Shown here piece after piece: positions 11,301-22,348 of a DNA stretch of 64,000 nucleotides. The notes beneath the pieces are model-generated. The model was given only the letters and a program-made list of their open reading frames with translations. It was not told the DNA's origin and made no database searches. This DNA is from Thermothelomyces thermophilus ATCC 42464 (Eukaryota; Ascomycota; Sordariomycetes; Sordariales; Chaetomiaceae). The translations under genes and the position numbers were made by a program. Location: positions 2,346,001 to 2,410,000 of the forward strand of contig NC_016478.1 in NCBI RefSeq assembly GCF_000226095.1, in the 5' to 3' direction. Position 1 is the stretch's first letter. The number at the start of each line of letters is the position of its first letter.

Positions 11301-12997
11301 ATGGCTACCGCTGTCTCGGAAGATGTGGCTATACACGAAGGTACCGCGCCGAGCGACGACCGGGACGCCCACAACGACTCCGAGAAAGTGGTGCCGCTCG
11401 AGGATGCCGTCGACGAGGAATCGGGTACGCGCTCGCCGCAGTCGGGCCAGCAGCTCCAGCGATGGAACGACCCTGCCGTGAACATCTTCCGGTACTTCTC
11501 TATCCTCTACAGCTTCATTCTCATGGGCATGACAGACGGCGCACTCGGTGTATGCCCCCTCCTCCCTTTTCCGCTTCCCTTCAGCTCCCCACATCCCTTT
11601 CTTTTATGCTGTCGCCATCTATTTCGTGTCGGTCTGTCATGCTAACCCTCCCTCCAGGCCCTGCTGCCATACGTATGTCTCATGGCCTGCCCCTGTCCCC
11701 TCACCACTTTTTTTTGGGGTCGGGGAATTGAACCTTCCGTCCGACACGCGAAACTGACAGGAGCGGAATGCAGATCGAGTCCTACTACTCCATCAGCTAC
11801 ACGGTCGTCTCGCTCGTCTTCCTCTCGCCCTTCGCCGGCTACCTCCTGGCGGCGCTGCTCAACAACCAGATCCACCACCGGCTGGGGCAGGTGGGCGTCG
11901 CCTTCATGGGGCCCGTGTCGCGGCTGATCGGCATCGTCCCGCTCGTGTTCCACCCTCCCTACCCGGCGCTGCCCGTCATCCTGCTCTTCACTGGCTTCGG
12001 CAACGGCATCGAGGACTCGGCCTGGAACGCCTGGGTCGGAAACATGCACCGCGCCAACGAGCTGCTCGGCGTCCTGCACGGCGGCTACGGCCTCGGCGGC
12101 ACCATCGGCCCCCTCATCGCCACCGCCATGGTGACCAAGGGCGGCCTGCCCTGGTACACCTTCTACTACGTCATGATCGGCCTCGACGGCCTGGTGCTGT
12201 TCCTCATGGTGCCGGCCTTCTGGCGGGCCACGGCCGAGGTGCACCGCGCCGCCGTGCGAGCGGGGTACGCTGGAGAAGACAGCGGCGACGGCCGAGGCGG
12301 CGAGGGCGAGGAGGGCAAGCGCACCACGACGCGGACGGTGCTCCGGTCGCCCGTGGTGTGGCTGGTAGCCCTCTTCCTGCTGGGCTACGTGGGCGCCGAG
12401 GTGTCGCTGGGCGGGTGGATCACCACGTTCATGCTCCGGGTGCGGCACGCCGAGCCGTTCCTGGCCGGCCTGACGTCCACCTTCTTCTGGCTCGGCCTGA
12501 CGGTCGGGAGGGTCGTGCTGGGCTTCGTGACGGGCAAGATCGGCGAGAAGGTGGCCATCGCGGCGTACCTGCTGCTCTCGGTGGGCCTGCAGCTCCTGTA
12601 CTGGCTGGTACCCAACATCGCCGCCTCGGTCACCTTTGTTACCTTTCTGGGCTTCTTCCTGGGGCCCCTCTTCCCCGCCGCGGTGGTGGCTGCCACCAAG
12701 CTGCTGCCGACCAGCTACCACGTGTCGGCCATCGGGTTCGCCGCGGCGTTTGGCGGCGGCGGCGCCGCCCTGTTCCCCTTCGCCGTCGGGGCCATCGCGC
12801 AGAGCAAGGGCGTCGAGGTGCTGCAGCCCATTGTGCTGGCCATCCTGCTCTTCATCCTCTTGATATGGCTGATGCTGCCCGGCGGACTCAAGACGGGAGG
12901 CTTGGAGAACGCCCGAGACAACAACGAAAGCGTCGGCGATGGGTTTAGGAAAGCCTTCGCCTGGTTGAAGGAGAGGTTACAACCAAAGAGGGTCTGA
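11301..12997 (+). CDS. MFS transporter (12-helix, fucose-permease-like fungal family)
   Basis: This is a plasma-membrane-type major facilitator of unknown substrate, 495 aa from exons 11301-11549, 11658-11672 and 11774-12997. The middle exon is only 15 nt and encodes ALLPY. Joining the three gives a continuous DGALG-ALLPY-IESYYSISYTVVSLVFLSP, the first-helix signature of the family. The N-terminus (about 60 residues) is acidic and hydrophilic. Helix 4-5 carries FGNGIEDSAWNAWVG and LHGGYGLGGTIGPLIAT. A charged loop rich in Gly, Asp and Glu separates the halves, and the second half has GWITTFMLRVRHAEPFLAGLTSTFFWLGLTVGRV. The tail is short and basic. An internal ATG at 11768 would skip the first helix, so I reject it as the start. 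Two copies of a degenerate repeat flank the gene. Confidence 0.88.
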
Positions 12998-14433
12998 TCC
13001 GAGACGTTGGATGAATCAAGATGAAACAAAAGAAAGGAAAAAAAAATCACCAAAAACTTTCATACCGTCCGGGTTAGGGTTGACTTTGATCAGGAGGTAA
13101 TAGCATACGGATACACCCACTACTGCGGAGAGTACCGACGGCTCCGCGGGAGCGAAAGGAAGCGCGGGCGCGGGAGTGTTACCAGGGCGAGGGGTATGTG
13201 TGCTGGAAGTTACAAGATATTGCAGCCCGGTGCTGCCACCCCCTACAGTTCGAAACGCCCGTCTCAATAGTCTAAGCTAAATATATTTGGGGTAGGTTAT
13301 TAGCTCGTCATTCACCAAATTAGTAATGGTAACCAAGAATAAAGAGCGTCTCGAATGGTCAACGAAACCCAGTGCCGCAATACATCTTCAATTAGTTAGT
13401 AATTAATTAGGCTACTAAGTTATAAGGTGTCTGGAACCAAAATCGTGAGCACATATCACCTAACGATGGAATTGCCCTCTGCTGGGTACCTTTGGCGTTA
13501 GGAGCAAAGTTGCTTCTTGAGCATTACATGCCCTCGCGTGTATATTACGTACCAATCGCCTTACTGATGACGGTCATCGTCCCTGACGGAGCCTTCATTG
13601 TCAAAAGCTTCATCATCCTCAGCGGTGCTATCTCTCGTTCCCCAACTCCCCTTCGGACCCATCCTCGCAATCTTCATCGCCGAGATCATGCTCCTCATCA
13701 TGTTCTTCCTCGGTAACATCCTCCTCGTGTGAAAATTTTCTTCTCGGATGCCACCCGGATGAGCATTGTTCAGATCCCGTACGGTCATGGTGTATCTGGT
13801 GTTATCCACCCGGCCATTGTATAACAGGACAGGATACAAAGCCCCAGTAAGACTCGATAAGAAAGCCTTAAGCATAATTACTCTCTACTCTTGGTTGATT
13901 CTTGCTTCCTGTTGCATCCCCGTCAATCTTGTGGCTCTCTCTGCATGGTCACCATGGTTTTACTCACTGGATGCAAGAGACGCTGCTATACACATTGTTC
14001 ACGTTTCACCACGAACGCTTTTTCACTATAATGTTGCCCCCTTTTTACGACCAAACCGATGAGACGCCTTTAGTAGCTCATCGGTTGGCTTGGTTAGCAG
14101 TTCCTATAGTTCTTATCGGCCTGCCAAGTTGATTCCCGACTGACGAATTCAGTCTCCGTCGTATCGCCGTCTCTGTGTTACACCCTTCCAATCTGACCGA
14201 GGATGACTCCTTTGACATTAGGGCCCTAATCAAGGTTCGATGAGCCAAGAACCAGACCCCCGGAGTAAAGCTCGATCCTTGACCAGTGTATCACTAAATA
14301 GGAGCGTCAATGGTGATAACTAATGACACCCCGGCCTGCACTTATTATGTTTATGTTGATTCGAGAGATGATGACCTGTCAAAGACATTGCAATTGAATG
14401 TCCCCTAGTCCAACCCGTTCGCAAGTCAGCTTG
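12998..14433. other. Intergenic relic-rich spacer between MFS and RHS genes
   Basis: Contains GGGTTAGGGTT (13071-13081) and repeat copy 2. A stretch at about 13490-14130 has open frames on both strands; the minus-strand frame 13561-13875 is 104 aa, acidic at its C-terminal end. I do not recognise it and cannot call it a gene. It lies immediately downstream of the RHS C-terminus, where bacterial systems place the immunity gene. Confidence 0.45.
13155..13214 (+). repeat. Degenerate dispersed repeat, copy 2 (GC-richer)
   Basis: Starts AAAGGAAGCGCGGGCGCGG and ends near TGGAAGTTACA. It is in the same orientation as the copy at 9978-10035, on the other side of the MFS gene. A short telomere-like GGGTTAGGGTT lies just upstream at 13071-13081. 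Confidence 0.6.
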
Positions 14434-17400
14434 TCACCCCCTGCCAGTGAAGTGATCCCCGATCTGCAGCACCTCGATCCTCCGCGAGGCTTCGTCCATC
14501 AGGAATCCGACTCGGTGTTTCTGGCTTAGCCGGATTGTCCACTGGCCCGGATGTCCCTTGAGAGCCTCCAAGTGACTGTCTCCCAACATTCTGGCCGCGT
14601 CTTGTACGGGGAGTCGCTCCTCACGTACGTAATGGCGGAAGTCATAGTACTTCTGCATGAGATTGCTCCTCTGGAGCTGCGGCAGCTTGCAAGTTTTTAT
14701 CAACCTATTTCCATCCTCTATCCACTCCCATTCTGGCCTAGCCAGGATTGCGTCGCGCTTGGCTATCAGGTCTGCCAGATGCCTTCTTCCCATTTCATTC
14801 AGATTGCCTGCGGACGCAACCCTTTCCAGCCTTGAGATGCGGATTTTGAGCGCCTTGAAGCCCATGCGCGGAGGCACAGAGGACGCCCTCTGCAGCTTGG
14901 ATGCGCCCGCGAGGACCTTGCCCAGCGTCTTGTTCACCGCCCTCGCGCCGGCCTTGCCCATGGCCACCGCCCCCCTCCCTGCCACCTCGCCAACGGCGCC
15001 GCCGACGGCGCCGTTCAGAGCGTCCCTGCCGACGCTCTCCCACGTCGGCGCCTTACCGTCGCTGGCCCAGTCGTAGACGGCTCCGGTCGCCACGTCCGAG
15101 ACGGCGCCGACGGCCGCGCTCGCGGCCACGGCCACGGCGAGGCCGGCGCCGGCGGTCAGGACGCCGACGGTCACGCCGACGGCGATGCCGACGCACGTTA
15201 TGGCCAGGTCGCGGCCGCTCACCTCCCACCCGAAGATGCTCAGGTGGCCGCTGGGGTCGATGCGGTTGACCGGGTCGCCGGCGCAGTAGGCGTAGCTGCT
15301 GAGCTCGCCCGTGGCGAAGGGGCTCCACGTGTCGGGCGTGTGGAAGCGCATCAGGACGGGGTTGTAGACGCGACAGCCGTTGCCCAGGTGGTACCACCCC
15401 GTCACGGGGTCCCGCCATTCCCCGTTGAACCCTATGCGCGGGAAGAGGTCCATGTCCTGGAAATGGGCGCATTCCCAGCGCTCGTTGGCGCCGACGGCCA
15501 GCCCGTACGGCGTGTAGCTGAGGTCGCAAACGCGGCGCGGGTCGCGCGTGTCCACGTAGGCGAAGGGCGACTCGTGGAAGTCGGCGGCCCAGATCCGACA
15601 GCTCTGCACCTCGGCGCCCCGCGAGACGTTATAGCCCCAGTACGACGACCCGTATGTCAGATAGCTGACTTGGAGGTCACCCCGGGTGACGGCGACCAGC
15701 TTGTCGTTCCGGTACGAGAAGACCATGTTCGGGTGCCCCGGCACCGCCTGGCAGATCAGCTTCCCCGTGGCGTCGTAGTAGTAGCGGCTCAGCAGTCGCC
15801 CGCCCCGGTCCCTCACGGCGCGCAGGCGGTTGAGCGCGTCGTACTCGAGGGTCCGGCCCTCCTCGTCCCGGGTCAGGCAGCCGTTGGCGTCATACTCGAG
15901 ACTGACGAAGGGGGGAAGATTCGGGTGCGTGTTGGCGATCCCGACGAGGCGCGCGCGGTCCTGCTCGTCGTAGAAGTACGTCGCCTTGTTGTTTTGCCCC
16001 GCGCCCACTCCGAGGCCGGAAATAACTTCTACCAGATTTCCGTGGCTGTCAAAGGCGAAATTCTGCCCCTCGAGAGGCCAGCGCCCGTCTCCGTCGGCGG
16101 CCGGGGACAGGTACCCGTGGCAGAGGTATCCGACGAGGCGGTAGTGGCTGTCGTACCTAAAACTTTCGTACCGCAGAATGGTGCCTTCGCCGTCTCGCAG
16201 TGTGCGCTCCGCGAGGTGTCGCGCCCCTTTGTATTCTTGGCTCAGCTGGTAGAGGACATCCCCTCCGTCCCGAAGGACGGTCCGCTCCATCTCGCGTCCC
16301 ATGTCGTCGTACCGCAGATATGTCGTCAGGCCCACGCTCTGGCCTTCAAGAAGAGTACGGGCCGTGACCCGGCTGCGGACCAGGAAATCCGCGTCGTCGT
16401 ATTCGAGCGTGACGACGAGGCCGCCCTGAGTCAGCTGCCGAGGCCGACCGCAGTGGTCGTACGATATCTCCTGCGGCTGCTGGTTGATGTCCACGTATCG
16501 CTGCAACCTGCCGCCCATCGAGTATGTCGATCTTGTGGGGAGCACGAGCTCCCATCCATCCTCCGACGTCGCGCCTTTCATCACAGTCGTCTCGCCAGCG
16601 AGCAACCCGGAAGGGAGGTAGTGGAGGTCGACTGCGGAGTGTGCGTTTTCGTGCCGCGTCATGGCCCGCGTCCGCCTGTCGTATTCGTACCGGTCCACGC
16701 CGTCGCGGCTCTCCACACTCGTCAGGGCATATCCAAGTGCGGCGTTGTGGGTGAGGCGGAGCACGCTCCCGTCCGGAAGGGTCACCTCGGCCGGCTCAGG
16801 CTCGCTGCCCCGGTACAAGTAGCCGGTGGTACGCCCGCCCACCGTCCTCCGGACAAGCCGGCCCGCCCCGTCAAAGATCTGCTCGACAACGGGGCCGTAG
16901 CCCTCGATCCTTATCGACGCGGGCAGAATGGCCGAACTGTGTGGCCCGTACCCGGCATGGGTAGTGTGACCGCCCGGCCTGATGATCTGGGCCACTCGGT
17001 CAAAGTCGTCGTGCCGAAGCTCCGTCGTGTGGCCGAGGTGGTTGTCTTTATGCGCCACGAGGCGGCCCAGGCCGTCGTATGTATATTCCTCCCCGTCAAT
17101 GGTCGTGCCGTGTGCGTCAAGCAGTCCCCGACTCACGGGGAGGCCCAAGAGATCGAACCGGACCTCATGTTTTCCGCCTCGATTCATCGTCTCAGACGCG
17201 GTCAACGCGATGGGGTCAGTGTGCCAGTACATGGGGCTACCATGATTGTGCCTGGCCTCGTATTGATGGCCCCAGTCGTCGTACCCGAACTCCCAGCTGT
17301 TTCGCTGCTGCCTCGGCCCCTCTCCGTCGACCGGGCTTCTGAGCCAATCCACCTCGTCGGCCCGCACGCACTGGCCGAGCTCGTCGTAGCTGTACTCTTC

Positions 17401-19624
17401 AACGACTCGGAATTGCGGTCCTTGGCTACCTTCGCTGCTCCCGTTGTTATTGTTGTTGTTGTTGTCGTCGTCGTCGACGTCCCGGCGTTCAACCCGATAC
17501 ACCCTGCCCAGTCCGTCTGTGAACGTCCGCGTTGTCACCCCATCGGCGTCGGTAACTGTAACAACGCTTCCCCCCCCCCGATCCATCATCTTGTTGCACT
17601 CCCGGGGCATACTCGTACCGACGAGTCGCCTCGTACGGTGTTCCCCGACTGATGGTTAGAGAAGCCAGCCTGCCGAGGCTGTCGTAGCGGAAGTGATTGG
17701 TAATTCCAGTAGCGTCGACGTGCGAGACAACCAACCCAGAAGAGAGGGAAAACGCCGACTTCTCTTCTCTTGCGCCGGTCTCGGCTTCTCCCGTGACGGG
17801 ACGATTACCACCGCCACCAGTTGTGACGCGCACCTGTTCCGTCACCGTCCCCTCCTCCGCGTCGTAGTTATACGACCAGTCGACAACCTCCTGGTGCTGC
17901 CCTTCGGAAGGAAGATGCGTGACCTTCCTACTCGGGCGCCCGTGATCTCTACTCCCTGGCTGGTTAACACATGAAAAGTCCGTGATGGAGATGGCCTTGC
18001 CACCTCGCAGGACCCGACACTGCCGCGCGACGACGAAATGCTCGCCGGACGAGGAAGTGGTGCCTGCGGTGGGGATTCCCTGGTACCGGTACGAAACACA
18101 GTGCACTGGCGGTTCCGACGACGGCTCCGCGCCGCGCGATGGTATGGTCTTCTCATCCCAGAGGTATCGCTTGAAGCCGTGGGGATCTGCCGGGCACCAG
18201 ACCTCGCCGCTCTCTTGGTCGGTGTGACCGGATGCCGGGTAGAACGAGGAGTAGGTTACCGTGCCGTCCGCATCGACCTCCCGGGTGGGATTTCCCCACT
18301 CGTCAAAGTCGTGATGGACCGTCTCGACACGCGATTGCCCGGTGCTTGCGTCTTGATACGTGGTTCGGATTGTCGACGGGAGTTGGAACTGTGGCGGCTG
18401 AGCAGCGAAGGAATCGAGCCCTTGAGCCAATAAATCGTGGTACGACATTCTTTGGACCACATGCTTGTCCCCTTTCCGCTGTGCCACCTCCGTCAAGAGG
18501 TGGAATTTGTCGTAAGTGTATCGTGTCTCCGGGCCACCCTTGACGAAGCTGGTGCATGTGTACAGGTAACCCCCCTGCATACGATAGAGGTTGTCCTCGT
18601 CGTCAATCCAGACAGAGCTGCCGCCATAGCCGAGAAAGTTGCGGGTCGAGAAGCTATAGGTCGTTTCGGTGGGTGGCCGGCCACAGCCGGGTTTCACAAT
18701 GTGCGAAACGACATACGGAATGTACTCGTAGGAGAACCGGGAGAAGCCTGGCAGTCGGTGACCATCCTCCCGGTGTTGCACCTCCTCGACGAGCCCGGCA
18801 GGACTGACAACGGTGGTCAGGCAGGTAATGTCGTTGCTGAATGTTTTGTACTTGAAGGCCCATGCCGGCCTTGCATATCGCTCCAGGTCCTGCCCTCCTG
18901 CTTGCGAGATCGGGAAAGACACATGTGCAAGCAAGCCATCGTCGTCCAGCGTGAGAGAGATAACGTTGGACTCGGCTGTCCCCGGACTTCGCTTGACCTG
19001 GACCAGCGAACTGGTATAGTGCAGGCTAAGTAAGTCGTCATCCCCGTCTCGAATTTTGACCAGCCGGGGCTCCTCTCCGTGCCTGTCCCACACCAACTTC
19101 AATGAGCGCCCAGTGGAGGCATATATCTTAACCGGAACGGCAGTATTGTATCTCCCATTGTCGTCAGACAGGATCTCGACCAGGCCTGACTTGTGAGCGA
19201 TCTTGTAGTAGCGACCGGCCATCCCATCTTCGACAATTTCGTTGTGCTGGACAGTGCTGGAGGTCTTTGTGAAGGAGAAGCTTCGGAGCTTCTGGTCGTC
19301 GACGGAGCAGGAACTCGGCGTTTCCGTGACTCGGTAGTGTTCACCGGTCGAGAGCACCAACGCGGCCCGCGCTCTTCCTCCTTGCTCGACACGCTGGTAG
19401 GTAGACAGGTTAAGGGCCCAACCCCGGCCCAACCCAAACTCCCGCAAATACAGTGGGTTGTACTTGATGGAGAGCCGGAGAGGGGGGCAGTTGCGTGCCG
19501 CGGATGGGGTTTCGAAGATGGGAATCGAAAAGGTGTATTGGCCGGTACGAGGATCCACTCCGTTCTTGTTGAAGCTGCCAAAATTGAAGGCTTGAGTGTA
19601 TATCGAGTTTCCGAGGGTCGACAT
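14434..19624 (-). CDS. RHS/YD-repeat protein with RelE/HigB-like C-terminus (frame break at a homopolymer)
   Basis: This is a giant protein of about 1729 aa if the single break is ignored, resembling bacterial RHS polymorphic toxins (a hollow YD-repeat shell around a C-terminal effector). I chose the start MSTLGNSIYTQAFNFGSF at 19624; the same frame is open upstream to 19861, but that part looks non-coding. The N-terminus (GVDPRTGQYTFSIPIF, FGLGRGWALNLS) matches the form I know from Pseudomonas RHS proteins. Many YD repeats follow, such as FRYDSLGRL, YTYDGLGRLV and LEYDALNRLRAV. The RHS core appears as FNGEWRDPVTGWYHLGNGCRVYNP and ends at NRIDPSGHLS (about 15250). A Gly/Ala-rich hydrophobic linker comes next, then a 130-residue tip ending in a RelE/HigB-like segment. 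The reading frame shifts at ten C bases at 17570-17579. No other break and no intron is evident. Bacterial origin is inferred. Confidence 0.86.
17570..17579 (-). other. 10-base homopolymer at the RHS frame junction
   Basis: Ten C on the plus strand (G on the coding strand). The upstream frame stays open to 17489 and the downstream frame opens at 17610, so both overlap this tract. Family-like sequence (YD repeats) lies on both sides in the two different frames, so the frame change most simply happens in the tract. The sequence cannot tell an assembly error from a real mutation. Confidence 0.85.
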
Positions 19625-20682
19625 TGTCTTGGGCTGGGTGCAGAAACAAAAGATTGAAAGTGGCTTACAACCAGAGTTGTTGAGGAGCAAAAGCTCAGCA
19701 ATTCCGTGAAGACGCGAACACGACAGTGCCGTGTCAAAGATCTCTGATGCTCTACATATAACCACTCTGCGTTCTCTTTCGCGGGCAGCGCGGCATGATT
19801 GTATATTCTGACTAATCCGTGAGTACCAGCATCTACCAGAGAGATGGTGTAGCTCGTCCATGGGTTGTCTAAAAATACCTTAATAATTAATACCTTATCT
19901 TGGGCTGCTGGATGCCCAACACGACATGGGAACTGTCTCCCTTCGGGGCAACCGACCTATTCGTTCTAAGGAGATAGGGGCACGAAATGAAAAGTCAGCA
20001 AATCCTCCTCTGCGGTAGGTAGATTGGGTACCAATGCGCCTGCATCTTACTTTAACCCGCAACCCAGGCGACCTCGGAGATCAGGAAATGTCAGAATACC
20101 TACGGCCTACTTAGGTGCAATTGCTGGAAGCAGCAATTGCGGCGTCGCTTTTGCAGTTTCGCAGGAAAGTACCTAGGTACGTTGTTAATCTTAGAAAGAG
20201 CCATCGAGCTGGCTTTGCTCAAATTAGTCCAAACACATTCCAAACAGCACAAGATCAGGTAGGGAAACTGAGAAAACACTAGCTAATTAGACATAGCTGG
20301 GTTTTGTAGCTAGATGATATAGAATAATACATACTTGTTCAAAGAAGGTTGTAATAGGAAGACTTAAGGCGAGATTAAGCTCTCAGCTTAACCTATTGTT
20401 GTCTTTTCACTAATAGAGCCCAAAGAACTAATAGGCCATGTATTACATTATGAATTCTACGCAACTATCTATTCATTACAGAATAATACGGTTGAGTCTG
20501 TGTCCCGAGTACTCTTGGACGCCCCAACTGCCGGGCCCTGCACTCACGGAATTGCCTTGTAGCCTCGCCACGATAGCATTACTCCCTTTTGGTCTCTTCC
20601 TGTTGATACATCGCATTCCATCCTCTTCTTCCCAACTGTACCAAGCCCAGCCCTTGGACTCCCTTACTTCCCACTTCTCCAA
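19625..20682. other. AT-rich intergenic, RHS 5' side
   Basis: AT-rich with many TTA/TAA steps, for example 20160-20460. The frame upstream of the chosen RHS start is open to 19861 but has no family features. No gene is seen. RIP-decayed DNA is a plausible reading. Confidence 0.5.
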
Positions 20683-22348
20683 TCATTCCAGAAAGCCGAT
20701 CAGTGACACGGCAAGCAATGTCCCCGCCGACCCGGCCAGCGCGGCAAGCAGATGATGCTGCTGCCGCTCGGTGCGAGGCTCGGCGCCCTTGCAGAAGAAG
20801 ACAGTGTCGCCGCTCCCGCATGCATTGCACCAGCTCGCGGCGTCTGCAATGCCGATTGCTGACACAATTGCGTTGAAATGCTTGAAGGGGATTGCGGTGT
20901 GCGTGTTGTCGAAGAGCGGACAGGGGGTGAGCTCTCGAGTCGAGTTGCCGTTTTTGATGCTGTAGTTGTATCTGTCGGGGTTTTGGTAGAGACAGCGGAC
21001 GTAGAGATGGTCCGTGTCGGGAAAGGAGGGGCTGATGGTGCTGCTGTTGCGGGAGGTGGGAACTTGAGAGAAAAAGGGTTGCAGATGGTTGGAGGCATTC
21101 GTGTTTCTGGTACTGCAGGTGGACATGGCTCCGGTTTCACAGGACCTACGACGGGCTCTGACTCTGTGAGATCCTGATGTCTTGTTATAGTGATCGACTG
21201 GGTAGGACGCGTCGGCTTTAGAGGAGTCGGCGTTGTGCGAGCCAACTGGCTCATCGACGGAGAACAGCTCAAAGGTCAAAGTCGCGCCAGGATTGGGAAG
21301 TTGCGAGAACAAGTGGTTGGAGGGTCCAACAGTGAGGTTGGCAAGCGCAAAGAAGCCCAAAAAAGGCTCGTGCGTGGTAAATGCGAGGCTCAGCTTATTG
21401 CGCTCACCCCGAGACTCGATGTTCTCAGCAAAAATGGCGGCAACCCTGGATGCAAGTGTGCGGCCGGCAATGGCAAAGCTCGAGTCTCTCTGAACGTTGT
21501 CCGAGTGTCCGTATTTGAGTGACTGCTCCTGCCAGGCAAGTTGCCGCAGGGCCTCTAAGTCATCGGAGGTCATGGCCGAAGCCGAACTGCTCTCATGGTT
21601 CCAGCGGTACGCAGCGCAGTCGTACAGTTCATGGGCATTGTAAAAGTTGGTTTGAGAGAGAGGGAATGCCTCGGAGAACACCCTGTCCTAGAGGCTGCTG
21701 TAAAACGGTTTGCTGCCTTGGTATATCGAGTCGACCATGCTGTTGTTGGCAAACATGGCCATCGACTCCTCATGCTTGCTGCAGTGGCGATGACCTTGGC
21801 TCCTGCAGTTACAGCTCGTCAGCGGCATGCCCTCGACGAAGTCCCAAGGTGATCGCATACCAGATCGAGTCTGGGTCCCGGTCAGGCGCGAGAGTTCTGA
21901 TATTAGGGTACTGATAACCATTCAAGGGGTTGTTCAGGATTGACCCGTTAGAGAGCCAGTGGTGGTTAGGGACGTCGGAATCGCATGCTGCGTGTGGGAT
22001 TGGCGGATAAAGACCTTGCATGAAGGCGATTGCGCTTGCTGAGGCACAACGATCGGTGGATGACTCGACATGAAGCTGCGAGGTGTTGATATGCTTGGAG
22101 TCGATTCCAACGATACCGACGTGCTCGTCATAGCGGGACGGGCACAAATATCGGTTGCGGAAGGCAGCGCCTTGGACATACATCTGGTTCGCCCCGAGTG
22201 GCGTGAGGATTGGTTTGAACAAAGCAAGCGGCGTGTGGTCGCCGCTCATGACCTAGGAAGCTGACGACCACACCTGCTCATTATCGGACCGCGCCAGGGC
22301 AGTAGACATCAGCAGCGTGATCATGAAGGGCAGGGGAGACGGAGCCAT
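20683..22348 (-). pseudogene. Histidine acid phosphatase-like gene, two in-frame TAG codons
   Basis: Clade-2 histidine phosphatase (secreted acid phosphatase/phytase group) by overall sequence: signal-peptide-like start MAPSPLPFMITLLMSTALA, then VLTPLGA-like ILTPLGANQMYVQG, SIAFMQGLYPP-like AIAFMQGLYPP, GYQYPNIRTL and the C-terminal THEPFLGFFALANL. The proposed intron is 21803-21860 and restores DSIW to the GH region. Two TAG codons interrupt the frame, at 22253-22255 and 21688-21690. Both sit where I recall Tyr in relatives. The catalytic RHG of the N-terminal motif is absent: the aligned place reads MSGDHTP. The C-terminus has a hydrophobic helix (LLAALAGSAGTLLAVSLIGF) suggesting a membrane or GPI anchor. 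The rest is well preserved, so loss looks recent. Readthrough is possible but unlikely. Confidence 0.75.

Noticed and set aside
11768-12997. MFS transporter starting at the internal ATG 11768
   Set aside because: Would drop the first helix and the family signature that the three-exon model restores.
15244-17652. 802-codon plus-strand open frame opposite the RHS gene
   Set aside because: It is the mirror of a GC-rich coding strand; it has no family features, whereas the minus strand has clear YD repeats.
19625-19861. N-terminal extension of the RHS protein to Met at 19861
   Set aside because: The added residues have no RHS family match, while MSTLGNSIYTQAFNF at 19624 matches the usual N-terminus.
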